Origin: Chryseomicrobium excrementi
Lineage (GTDB): Bacteria; Bacillota; Bacilli; Bacillales_A; Planococcaceae
Direction of reading: 5' to 3'
Length of the DNA: 64,000 bases
Assembly: GCF_002798305.1 (NCBI RefSeq)
Contig: NZ_PCGR01000001.1
Coordinates: 806,001 to 870,000, forward strand
Part shown: one piece after another, positions 49,378 to 56,800 of the stretch
Layout: each line of letters opens with the position of its first letter
How positions within the stretch are numbered: the first letter of the stretch is position 1
The notes under the pieces: generated by a model
The model's input: the letters and a program-made list of their open reading frames with translations, nothing else
What the model was told of the DNA's origin: nothing
The model's database searches: none
Program-made: the position numbers and the translations under genes

Positions 49378-49412
49378 AACAAAAAAACCACATCCTAGGA
49401 CAGATGTGGTTT
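49378..49412 (-). terminator. rho-independent terminator at hemY stop
   Basis: On the minus strand ACCACATC, loop TGTCCTAG, and GATGTGGT form an 8-bp stem followed by TTTTTTT, overlapping the last codons of hemY. Confidence 0.88.
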
Positions 49413-50822
49413 TAGATAATCAACAACTTGATCTTTAGCACGAATGGCTTGATCGATACAATCTGGAAGACCTGACCCTTCAAATGAAGCACCAGCGAGC
49501 TGTACCATCGGGAACTGTTGTGCAAGTTCTTGGCGTGCCTTTTGCAGTCGTTCTTTATGACCTACTAAATATTGGGGCATCGCTTTTTGATAGCGTGTCA
49601 CGACAGTGAATTCAGGATCTCCTGTGATTTGAATCACTTTTCTAAGATCATTCAACACAATTTTTTCAATCTCATGGTCTGGAAGCTCGACAATAGATTC
49701 ATCGCCGGACTTTCCAACAAAGCTTCGAAGTAAGACTTTTCCTTCAGGAGACGTAGTCGGCCACTTTTTATTGACCCACGTACATGCCGAAATCGCATAA
49801 TCACTTTTGCGAGAGACCAAAAACCCTGTACCCTCTTTTTCTTGATTCACTTGAGATTTCGAGAATGCCATTGCTACTGTAGCAACAGAAGATAAAGGTA
49901 CTTCCTCAAAGTGTTGTAAAATACCGTGTTCTTCAAAAATTTCAGCAGTCTGATGATGCAGTGTGGTAAATATGGCACTGTCTACATCCAAAGATTCCCC
50001 AGAAGTGAAAACCAAGCGAAGTCGGTTACCCACTAACTTTTGTACCGTCTCTACTTTAGTGCCTTTAGATACCGTCACATCCGGAATGGCCCCTTCTAGT
50101 GCCTCTACAATGGTCTGCAGACCACTTGAAAACGTTTGGAAAATCCCTTGCGGTTTCCGATTTGCTGCTTGAGGAGTCGAGCTTGCAGGACGTGTCTTTT
50201 TCATTCCGAGCATCAGACTGCGGTGCTTTTTCTCCACTTCATAGAACTGTGGAAACGTCGCATGCAGACTTAGTTTGTCGATATCTCCCGAATAAATTCC
50301 GGCAAGTAGCGGTTCTACTAAGTTCTCTACAACTTCTGCTCCAAAACGGCGACGGAAAAATGTACCCAGAGGTTGATCCTCGTCAATACCCGAACGAGCC
50401 ATGACAAGGTCTCCTGCAGCACGTAATTTGCCGCTCCATGAAAACAGGCCAGTTGTGACAAACGGTTTCCATTCTGTAGGAATCCCCATGATAGAACCAC
50501 CAGGGATCGGATGCAGCTGGTCATTGACCAACACGAACGATTGCCCTGTTGCGTTATGGACCAGTTGGTCATCGATTCCAAGTTCTTTTGCGAGGACACC
50601 CATACTCTTCTTCCGTTCTAAGAAAGAGTCTGGACCTCGCTCTATAATAAAGCCATCTTTTCGAAGAGTTTGGATCTTTCCACCTAAACGTGAGCTGGCT
50701 TCAATCAGATATATATCGATTGGTAAGTTGTCTTCACGGCACTGCTTTTGCAGGTAATAGGCTGCTGATAGACCCGTAATTCCTCCACCAATGATGGCTA
50801 CTTGTTTTCTGTTCTCCGCCAT
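49395..50822 (-). CDS. hemY: coproporphyrinogen III / protoporphyrinogen oxidase (HemY/CgoX)
   Basis: An FAD-dependent oxidase of the Gram-positive coproporphyrin-dependent heme pathway, converting coproporphyrinogen III to coproporphyrin III. The FAD dinucleotide motif VAIIGGGITGLSAAYYL is at residues 8-24, followed by SSRLGGKIQTLRKDGF and GPDSFLERK. The ATG at 50822 stands 9 bases after GGAAGAG; an ATG nine bases upstream is almost on the ribosome site. It gives 475 residues and is the third gene of hemEHY. Confidence 0.94.
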   Translation of the reverse strand: MAENRKQVAIIGGGITGLSAAYYLQKQCREDNLPIDIYLIEASSRLGGKIQTLRKDGFIIERGPDSFLERKKSMGVLAKELGIDDQLVHNATGQSFVLVNDQLHPIPGGSIMGIPTEWKPFVTTGLFSWSGKLRAAGDLVMARSGIDEDQPLGTFFRRRFGAEVVENLVEPLLAGIYSGDIDKLSLHATFPQFYEVEKKHRSLMLGMKKTRPASSTPQAANRKPQGIFQTFSSGLQTIVEALEGAIPDVTVSKGTKVETVQKLVGNRLRLVFTSGESLDVDSAIFTTLHHQTAEIFEEHGILQHFEEVPLSSVATVAMAFSKSQVNQEKEGTGFLVSRKSDYAISACTWVNKKWPTTSPEGKVLLRSFVGKSGDESIVELPDHEIEKIVLNDLRKVIQITGDPEFTVVTRYQKAMPQYLVGHKERLQKARQELAQQFPMVQLAGASFEGSGLPDCIDQAIRAKDQVVDYLKPHLS

Positions 50823-50854
50823 TACGTTCATCTCTTCCTATTTCAGTTTTACTT

Positions 50855-51775
50855 TTACAGTACTTTATTGATGGCATCCACAGCCGCTTGAATAAATAAG
50901 GGATCTGTGTTCGGCATCGCTGGTCGGTAATAGTTCGCATTCAGACGATCACAGACAATTTTACATTCGTAATCGTTATCATATAGGACCTCTAAGTGAT
51001 CTGCTACAAATCCAACTGGAGTGTAGACAAAGCTACGATAGCCTTTTTCTTCATAAAGTTCTTCAGTTAAATCTTGAACATCTGGACCAATCCAAGGCTC
51101 TGGAGTCTGTCCAGCACTTTGCCAGCCCACTTCAACGTTTTCAACACCTGTTGCTTGTTGGATCAAGTGTGCTGTTTCTTTTAACTGCTCTGCATACGGA
51201 TCCCCGTTTGCAAGAATTTTTTCTGGTAAGGAGTGCGCAGATACGACAAGTACCGCTTTTGCACGTTCTTCCTCTGACATCGCATTAAATGTATTCGAAA
51301 TTTCACGGTTCCAGTACTCGATGAATTTCGGTTCATTGTACCAGCTTTCTACAGATTTGATTTCAATCCCGTATTTAGCCGCTTCTTCTTTGGCACGTCC
51401 GTTGTATGACTTGATAGAGAATGTTGAGAAGTGTGGAGCTAGCACGATAGAGACAGCTTCTTTGATTCCATCTTTCGCCATCGCTTCTACAGCATCTTCA
51501 ACAAATGGTTCAATGTGTTTTAAACCGATATATAACACATACTCTACTTCGTCTTGAGAGCTGTTCATTTTTTCATGAATCGCTTTTGCTTGATCTTCTG
51601 TAATTTTAGCTAGTGGTGAGATTCCACCAATAGCACGGTACCGATCTGTTAAATCTTGAAGCGCTTCTTCGCTTGGCTTACGGCCATGACGAATATGCGT
51701 ATAATAACGCTCAATATCTGCTTCTGTATAAGGCGTACCATACGCCATTACAAGTAATCCAACTTTTTTCTTCAT
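50855..51775 (-). CDS. hemH: coproporphyrin ferrochelatase
   Basis: HemH (CpfC) inserts ferrous iron into coproporphyrin III. The 306-residue protein begins [20 protein letters not shown] and has the catalytic-region histidine ([10 protein letters not shown]), the conserved [15 protein letters not shown] and the second site [14 protein letters not shown]. The ATG at 51775 has AGGTGTC upstream; a start 15 bases earlier is possible. It lies 11 bases downstream of hemE. Confidence 0.95.
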   Translation of the reverse strand: MKKKVGLLVMAYGTPYTEADIERYYTHIRHGRKPSEEALQDLTDRYRAIGGISPLAKITEDQAKAIHEKMNSSQDEVEYVLYIGLKHIEPFVEDAVEAMAKDGIKEAVSIVLAPHFSTFSIKSYNGRAKEEAAKYGIEIKSVESWYNEPKFIEYWNREISNTFNAMSEEERAKAVLVVSAHSLPEKILANGDPYAEQLKETAHLIQQATGVENVEVGWQSAGQTPEPWIGPDVQDLTEELYEEKGYRSFVYTPVGFVADHLEVLYDNDYECKIVCDRLNANYYRPAMPNTDPLFIQAAVDAINKVL

Positions 51776-51786
51776 CAAAAGACACC

Positions 51787-52839
51787 TCAATTCGATTTTT
51801 GGGAAATCAGTTCACGACTATATGTGTGCACAAGGTCTGTCAATCGTTTCAATACATCTGGATCCACTTCTGGGAATACACCATGTCCCAAGTTGAAAAT
51901 GTGACCTGGATGAGCAACCCCTTGCTCGACAATCCGTTTTGCTCGTTTTTCAATCTCATCCCAAGAGCCGATCAAGTACGATGGGTCTAGGTTACCTTGT
52001 ACAGTTTTTGTGATGCCACGCTGACGCGCTTCTTCAATAGACAGCCTCCAGTCAAGCCCTACAACATCAACTGGTAGGTCGTGCCATTCATTAGCCAAGT
52101 GACTTGCGCCAACTCCGAAGGTAATCAGTGGAACACCTGTTTCACGTAGTTCAGAGAAGATGCGTGTCATAATTGGTTTAATATAAATACGGTAGTCTTC
52201 TACATTCAATGCTCCGACCCAAGAGTCGAAGATTTGAATAGCACTAGCACCCGCTTGGACCTGAGCTTTGATATCTGTGATGATCATATCCGCTAGTTTG
52301 TCCATTAAAGCAAACCAAGCTTGCGGTTCACTGACCATGAAAGCTTTTGTTCTGTTATAGCTCTTTGAAGGACCGCCTTCGATCATGTAACTTGCCAATG
52401 TGAACGGTGCACCCGCAAAACCGATCAGTGGCACAGTCAATTGTTCCTTCGTCAAAATCTTGATTGTCTCTAATACGAACGGAACATGTTCTTCTGGATG
52501 AAACTCTTGGAGCTTCTCTACATCCGCTACAGAGCGGATTGGGTTCGAAATAACAGGACCGATTCCTGCTTTGATCTTCACATCCACACCCATACCAGGT
52601 AGAGGCGTTACGATATCTTTGTAAAGAATGGCCGCATCCACATCGTAGTTATCTACAGGAAGCTTCGTTACGTATGCACAAAGCTCTGGCTGATGCGTAA
52701 TTTCTTCTAAAGAATACTTCTTCTTAATCTCACGATATTCTGGCTGAGAACGTCCAGCCTGCCGCATAAACCACACAGGAGTATGTTCCACTTGCTGTCC
52801 TCGTGCTGCACGTAACAGCGTATCATTCGTTATTTTCAT
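51787..52839 (-). CDS. hemE: uroporphyrinogen decarboxylase
   Basis: HemE removes four acetate carboxyl groups from uroporphyrinogen III. The 350-residue protein shows the N-terminal signature [17 protein letters not shown], the aspartate in [10 protein letters not shown] and [17 protein letters not shown]. It is the first gene of hemEHY, with a good SigA promoter upstream, and is divergent from hmoB. Confidence 0.96.
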   Translation of the reverse strand: MKITNDTLLRAARGQQVEHTPVWFMRQAGRSQPEYREIKKKYSLEEITHQPELCAYVTKLPVDNYDVDAAILYKDIVTPLPGMGVDVKIKAGIGPVISNPIRSVADVEKLQEFHPEEHVPFVLETIKILTKEQLTVPLIGFAGAPFTLASYMIEGGPSKSYNRTKAFMVSEPQAWFALMDKLADMIITDIKAQVQAGASAIQIFDSWVGALNVEDYRIYIKPIMTRIFSELRETGVPLITFGVGASHLANEWHDLPVDVVGLDWRLSIEEARQRGITKTVQGNLDPSYLIGSWDEIEKRAKRIVEQGVAHPGHIFNLGHGVFPEVDPDVLKRLTDLVHTYSRELISQKSN

Positions 52840-52898
52840 GGTAGTCTACCCTTCCCTACACAATTAGTCTATCTCTTACTTTAGAACTTCTCTCACCT

Positions 52899-52927
52899 AT
52901 TGTATAGATTTCAAGGCAAATTGTCAT
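52899..52927 (-). promoter_or_regulatory. SigA promoter of hemEHY
   Basis: On the minus strand ATGACA (52927-52922) and TACAAT (52904-52899) are separated by exactly 17 bases, about 60 bases upstream of hemE. Confidence 0.7.
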
Positions 52928-53014
52928 AGAATTGCCTTTCTATAAGAGGGAAAGTGTTTTCAAATTGTGAACAATGGGAAATACTTAGAGTAACAAGCAG
53001 AGGAGGCCATATTT

Positions 53015-53512
53015 ATGAGCTATTTATATACCACATCCGGTACACCGGAATTTATGAAACAGTTACAAGAAAAATACAGCACAGAAAACATGCACGTTCT
53101 CTATGGATCTAATGGAACCATTCTGTTACACGAGAGTTCCGGTAAAACAAAGTTTCAAACACCAAGATCCTATGAGGTACTTGCCTCACATGGACACTTC
53201 CAAGATGAAGGCTATTTTTACTTCTATCACATCCCAATTACAGACGAGGGGCGTCCAGTATTTGAACATGAAGCACAGTCAATGATGGCGAACCTATCGG
53301 GTGAACCAGGGCTATTCGCACTCCGTATTTTACGACCAGTCAAAGCAGATACGTACTTGATTCTTTCCCAATGGTCCGGCCCCTCTAGTTACCAGCAATG
53401 GGCAGACCGTCATCTCACAAAACTTGAAACATTTGCTTCTAAACAAAATATTTTTACAAGCTCTCCTTATACACATACTTATCGCACAAAAAACGAAGAA
53501 GCAGCCGATTAA
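53015..53512 (+). CDS. hmoB: HmoB-like heme-degrading monooxygenase
   Basis: A 165-residue protein with a C-terminal antibiotic-biosynthesis monooxygenase (ABM) domain (about 65-155) like the IsdG-type heme oxygenase HmoB (YhgC) of B. subtilis, which has the same length and lies next to hemEHY. The motif SQWSGPSSYQQWADRHLTK is typical of the second half. SD AGAGGAGG precedes the ATG. The stop codon falls within the 9-bp target duplication of the transposon inserted immediately downstream, so the gene is intact but its original terminator is split. Confidence 0.88.
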   Translation: MSYLYTTSGTPEFMKQLQEKYSTENMHVLYGSNGTILLHESSGKTKFQTPRSYEVLASHGHFQDEGYFYFYHIPITDEGRPVFEHEAQSMMANLSGEPGLFALRILRPVKADTYLILSQWSGPSSYQQWADRHLTKLETFASKQNIFTSSPYTHTYRTKNEEAAD

Positions 53513-53515
53513 TCT
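53507..53515 (+). repeat. 9-bp target site duplication, left copy
   Basis: GATTAATCT directly precedes the left terminal repeat and is duplicated at 56792-56800. It contains the hmoB stop codon. Confidence 0.92.
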
Positions 53516-53554
53516 TAAGTAGTTCAGTTTTGGAGTACAAAAAGTGAAAATGTA
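53516..53554 (+). repeat. left terminal inverted repeat
   Basis: The first 27 bases are identical to the reverse complement of 56765-56791; four mismatches occur in the next 12 bases. An ACAAAATGTA-like motif recurs at 53636-53645, a possible transposase site. Confidence 0.92.
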
Positions 53555-53563
53555 AACCTAAAT

Positions 53564-53601
53564 GAGTATCAAATTGCAACTGAATTTGATACTCGTTTTT
53601 T
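53564..53601 (+). terminator. rho-independent terminator inside left end of transposon
   Basis: GAGTATCAAATT and AATTTGATACTC form a perfect 12-bp stem around a 7-base loop, followed by GTTTTTTATT. It would stop transcription entering from hmoB before it reaches the transposase genes. Confidence 0.9.
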
Positions 53602-53752
53602 ATTGTTAAATCAACGTTTGTTGTTAATTTACACCACAAAATGTAAGTTAAAATGTATATAAAAATGCGAACGTGAAATAATTATTGTAGGAATGCAAAT
53701 TGGTGTGTTAAAATGGTTACAATTTACTAAGCAAAAAGGGGTGCATTTTCCT

Positions 53753-53989
53753 ATGCAATTTCTTGAGCCAAAAAATAAGAACGCTAAGTCTGTGGATTGG
53801 GAAATATCAGAGCAAGTAAGGGTGATAGTTAAGCAATACGCTGAATATGCAGAGCGTACTGAAAGCGAAGCAGTGGATGAATTCTTATTGAACATTTTAG
53901 ACGATAAGAAGTTTATTGAATGGATTGCCAACAAGCGAAGTAATAAGCGGATTGTTGAAAAAATGGGTATCAAAGATAGAGTGGGTTGA
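53753..53989 (+). CDS. small helical ORF upstream of transposase
   Basis: A 78-residue protein starting MQFLEPKNKNAKSVDWEISE, preferred over an ATG 60 bases upstream because AAGGGGTG lies 12 bases before it (spacing is long, so the start is uncertain). The body (EQVRVIVKQYAEYAERTESE) and basic end (WIANKRSNKRIVEK) suggest an all-helical DNA-binding or ribbon-helix-helix-like protein, possibly an accessory transposition or regulatory factor. The transposase start lies 6 bases after its stop, so translation is likely coupled. Family not recognised. Confidence 0.65.
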   Translation: MQFLEPKNKNAKSVDWEISEQVRVIVKQYAEYAERTESEAVDEFLLNILDDKKFIEWIANKRSNKRIVEKMGIKDRVG

Positions 53990-53995
53990 TAGACA

Positions 53996-55948
53996 ATGAC
54001 CAAGCTTAAAAGATTAGCCACGAAGGAAGATGAAATTGTAGATGTTAAAATTCCGATTTCAAACGAAGAATTAAAAGATAGGGCTAAACAATATGATTTA
54101 TTAACTCCAAAACGATTTGCAACAAGGTATAACAAAATGTTGTTCTTGCCAACGTCTTTTAAATGGAACGGTTCTGAATATCCCATTCAATATAATTACT
54201 GCATCAATCCGTTTTGTTGTAATTTTGGGAAAGAACAGCACAAATTCAAAGATGTAAAAGGGAAACCAAGTCGATATAAAATGACTGGTAGGTCCAAAGA
54301 TAAAGGTCATAAAGGTATGTACTGCAATGACAATCCTATTGGCAGAGGTGTATCGCAAAACTGTACAGTAACCCCTTTATCTAATTGGTCTGTTGTTGAA
54401 GAAATTAAACGCCTTATAGAAATCAATAGCATCCAAGATGTTGAGCCAGATTATCAATTTCATAAAGAAGGCTGCTCGGAAGAAGAATCAACCCCATTCA
54501 ATGAGCCGAAGCAATTTTACAAAAGGGGGAAAAGTAGGGGCAAATCTCAACGCTATCAATGTAAGGCGTGTAAGAAGTTCACTAATGTTCTACCAAAAAG
54601 AGAAGAAACCACTACTTATCACCAACAAAAGAACACCATTCTTCCAATGTTCGCTAAGATGGTTGTTGGAAGGGTTTCAGTCAGTCGTACTTGTGATATT
54701 TTAGGAATTGGAGTTGGAACCTACTATCATAAGCTGGAGTGGCTGTATAGGCGTTGTTTGGAGTTTTTAGAACGATATGAGACACAACCCCTTCAAACAA
54801 AGAAATTTAACGAGATGTGGCTTAATACGGACAAGATGCACTACTACCTAAATAACGTCCGTAAGAAAGGACAAGGTTCAAAGAAATATACGGGGTTTGA
54901 AGACCTTAATATGCAAACGTATATAGTTGTATCTGCTGAGGTCTTATCAAGATATGTGTTCCGTTCTGATGTTGCCTATGATTGGAATATTTCAATGGAT
55001 GAATTAAATGAAGATACAAGAAAATTCAAAGAAGACCATCTCAATACTTTTAGTCGTAAAAATGATAGGTTAGATTGGTCTTATTATCCACAAGAACCAT
55101 CCGCTAACGATAGCGAAAATAGGAATGCTTATCTTCACGAATTAGGGAAAATTACTAATAGGAGTAGATTTGTCGATGGTTTAAATGTTGATGCTCCTTA
55201 TACTACAACTGCTCACTATTGGTTAATTAAACAAATGGTTAATGCCGACGAATGGCGAATGATTAGTGATGATGACTTCTCTATTAGAAACGCCTTTTAT
55301 AGAGTATTCACGAAAGAATTAAGGTTGAGCGATGCACATCATTTTATTTGCCAAGTTAACAAGACGAAAAGCAGAAAACAATGCTTAAAAGAATTCGGAC
55401 AAGCAAAAGCAGAACTGCTCGATTGGGGAGATATCAGAGGATTCAAAACAAAGTTTCTACGGACTTTGGCATCTCATTATCTAACTGAATTACTAACAAG
55501 TCATCAATTCCACGAAGAGGCTATTAGTAAAGATGGAGAAAGATATCGCAAATATGCCGATAACCCTATCAAACATCCATTAGCCACTAAGGATAAAGGA
55601 TTTTATTCAGTTGATTGTAGAACGGATTTATCTGCTCTGGAACCAAACGAAATCGCAAAGATGCTATTAAATGTTAATGACCATTCGACCAATAGCTTTA
55701 TTCAACAGATAAGACGTTATATATCATCTCTTGAAAGACCATTAACAACAGCTCGTGGTGATAAGAAGAGCTATATTTACGCTAACTTCAATCCGAAGTA
55801 TGCTCAATTTGCGATTACAATTCTAAGAACTTACTACAACTTTTGTCGCCCTTTTAAATCAGCGGATAAAAAGGTTTTGACACCTGCTCAAAGATTAGGG
55901 ATTACAGATAAACAATTTGATTGGAAAGATATAATTTATTTCAAATGA
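53996..55948 (+). CDS. large zinc-ribbon DDE-type transposase
   Basis: A 650-residue protein. Residues 69-123 hold scattered Cys/His (C69, C74, C75, H82, C110, C123) and residues 187-195 YQCKACKKF, together a zinc-finger region. A helix-turn-helix follows (about 225-250; RTCDILGIGVGTYYHKL). The catalytic core is inferred from D279 (LNTDKMHYY), the acidic ISDDDFSI (425-427) and E580 (SSLERP), with a typical transposase ending YNFCRPF and TPAQRLGI. It lacks a strong ribosome site and probably relies on coupling to the small ORF. It is longer than usual IS transposases; exact family not assigned. Confidence 0.85.
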   Translation: MTKLKRLATKEDEIVDVKIPISNEELKDRAKQYDLLTPKRFATRYNKMLFLPTSFKWNGSEYPIQYNYCINPFCCNFGKEQHKFKDVKGKPSRYKMTGRSKDKGHKGMYCNDNPIGRGVSQNCTVTPLSNWSVVEEIKRLIEINSIQDVEPDYQFHKEGCSEEESTPFNEPKQFYKRGKSRGKSQRYQCKACKKFTNVLPKREETTTYHQQKNTILPMFAKMVVGRVSVSRTCDILGIGVGTYYHKLEWLYRRCLEFLERYETQPLQTKKFNEMWLNTDKMHYYLNNVRKKGQGSKKYTGFEDLNMQTYIVVSAEVLSRYVFRSDVAYDWNISMDELNEDTRKFKEDHLNTFSRKNDRLDWSYYPQEPSANDSENRNAYLHELGKITNRSRFVDGLNVDAPYTTTAHYWLIKQMVNADEWRMISDDDFSIRNAFYRVFTKELRLSDAHHFICQVNKTKSRKQCLKEFGQAKAELLDWGDIRGFKTKFLRTLASHYLTELLTSHQFHEEAISKDGERYRKYADNPIKHPLATKDKGFYSVDCRTDLSALEPNEIAKMLLNVNDHSTNSFIQQIRRYISSLERPLTTARGDKKSYIYANFNPKYAQFAITILRTYYNFCRPFKSADKKVLTPAQRLGITDKQFDWKDIIYFK

Positions 55949-55985
55949 CAAAAAGAGCTTGGAGTAATCCCAAGCTCTTGTGCTT
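55949..55985. terminator. terminator between transposase and dfrG
   Basis: AAGAGCTTGG and CCAAGCTCTT form a stem around a short loop, beginning one base after the transposase stop. A run of A on its left allows use on the minus strand for dfrG too. Confidence 0.8.
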
Positions 55986-56019
55986 TATCTTTACTGTTCT
56001 TCTTCAATTAACGCACCCG

Positions 56020-56517
56020 TTAACTCAATAAGTTTTTTCTTTCATATACATGAAAATAGTAGTTATACGGATTTTTATCATTCTTTATCCCTTTTTGGGC
56101 AAATACCTCATTCCATTCCTCATAATTCACTTCTGGAAAAAAAGTATCTCCTTCGAATTCATGATGTATTTTTGTGATGTACATTTTCTCAACATAAGGG
56201 AAAAACAAATTATAAATCTGTTCTCCTCCGAAAATAAAAATTTCTTCTTCGTTTTTACATAACTCAAAAACATCTTCTATTGAATGAACAATTTCACAAC
56301 CATTAAAGGTAAACCCCTTATCTCTCGTCAGAATAATATTTCTTCTGTCAGGTAAGGCTCTTCCGATTGATTCAAGGTTCTTCCTACCTAATATTATCGG
56401 ATGTCCCTTTGTAGTATTTTTAACATATTCCCAGTCCTTGGGAATCCTCCAAGGAATGTCATTCTCTTTGCCAATCACTCTATTCTTATCCATCGCAGCA
56501 ATCAAAGAAACTTTCAT
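56020..56517 (-). CDS. dfrG: trimethoprim-resistant dihydrofolate reductase (DfrG-like)
   Basis: Dihydrofolate reductase reduces dihydrofolate to tetrahydrofolate; insensitive variants give trimethoprim resistance. The 165-residue sequence starts MKVSLIAAMDKNRVIGKEND and has IPWRIPKDWEYVK, the NADPH motif GRKNLESIG, FIFGGEQIYNLF and EGDTFFPEVNYEEW. Length and sequence match my memory of DfrG from staphylococci and enterococci, and differ from DfrK (163 residues). It lies inside the transposon on the strand opposite the transposase, with its own promoter. Resistance is inferred, not demonstrated. Confidence 0.9.
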   Translation of the reverse strand: MKVSLIAAMDKNRVIGKENDIPWRIPKDWEYVKNTTKGHPIILGRKNLESIGRALPDRRNIILTRDKGFTFNGCEIVHSIEDVFELCKNEEEIFIFGGEQIYNLFFPYVEKMYITKIHHEFEGDTFFPEVNYEEWNEVFAQKGIKNDKNPYNYYFHVYERKNLLS

Positions 56518-56627
56518 TTATAACACAGCCTTTTTAACTAATTTACCATCTAATTTCTTATTTCTATCAAAAAACCTTTTCTCATTATCCTGCCCGTTAG
56601 TTGAATAAGCAATTTTTTCTATAAGTT

Positions 56628-56655
56628 ATATTATCATAATACCACAAAATCACAA
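56628..56655 (-). promoter_or_regulatory. candidate promoter of dfrG
   Basis: On the minus strand TTGTGA (56655-56650) and TAATAT (56633-56628) are separated by 16 bases, about 110 bases upstream of the dfrG start and inside the transposon. Confidence 0.6.
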
Positions 56656-56752
56656 ATTTTCATTCAATTATCATTTTCAATTGCATTTTATAAATCATTT
56701 TGTATGTAATTTGGTATGTAAGTTAAAATGAAAAAAGTAGTCCATTTTGAAG

Positions 56753-56791
56753 TACATTTTGTCATTTTGTACTCCAAAACTGAACTACTTA
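56753..56791 (-). repeat. right terminal inverted repeat
   Basis: Read on the minus strand it begins TAAGTAGTTCAGTTTTGGAG, the same as the left end, identical for 27 bases. Confidence 0.92.
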
Positions 56792-56800
56792 GATTAATCT
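56792..56800 (+). repeat. 9-bp target site duplication, right copy
   Basis: GATTAATCT, identical to 53507-53515. It contains the ecsB stop codon on the minus strand and is followed by GGCTGCTTCTTTTTT, the other half of the original terminator stem. Confidence 0.92.

Larger units (their letters stand above)
53516..56791 (+). mobile_element. 3.28-kb transposon carrying dfrG-type trimethoprim resistance
   Basis: The ends are perfect 27-base inverted repeats beginning TAAGTAGTTCAGTTTTGGAG, extended to about 39 bases with four mismatches. Both sides carry the same 9-base flank GATTAATCT. Inside are an isolating terminator, a small helical ORF, a 650-residue zinc-ribbon DDE-type transposase, a convergent terminator hairpin and a DfrG-type dihydrofolate reductase with its own promoter. 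The 15-base ATGTAAGTTAAAATG occurs near both ends (53641-53655, 56716-56730), as subterminal transposase sites do. The element is more AT-rich than its surroundings, a sign of recent transfer. The 9-bp duplication and zinc-finger transposase recall the IS1-like groups, but the family is not settled. Confidence 0.93.
56518..56793. other. dfrG upstream region and right transposon end
   Basis: The 120 bases upstream of dfrG are AT-rich, carry the dfrG promoter and end in the segment TGCCCGTTAGTTGAATAAGC (plus strand), a CGGGCAG-type motif I associate with resistance-gene flanks on Gram-positive plasmids. Then come a subterminal ATGTAAGTTAAAATG repeat and the right inverted repeat. No further gene is seen. 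Confidence 0.6.

Noticed and set aside
49378-49412. GATGTGG in the hemY terminator as a third copy of the palindromic repeat
   Set aside because: Only seven bases agree and they belong to the terminator stem; the GGCGTT hairpin arms are missing.
52921-52946. TTGTCA/TATAAG as an hmoB promoter
   Set aside because: The spacing is only 14 bases, and the TTGTCA overlaps the better minus-strand hemE -35.
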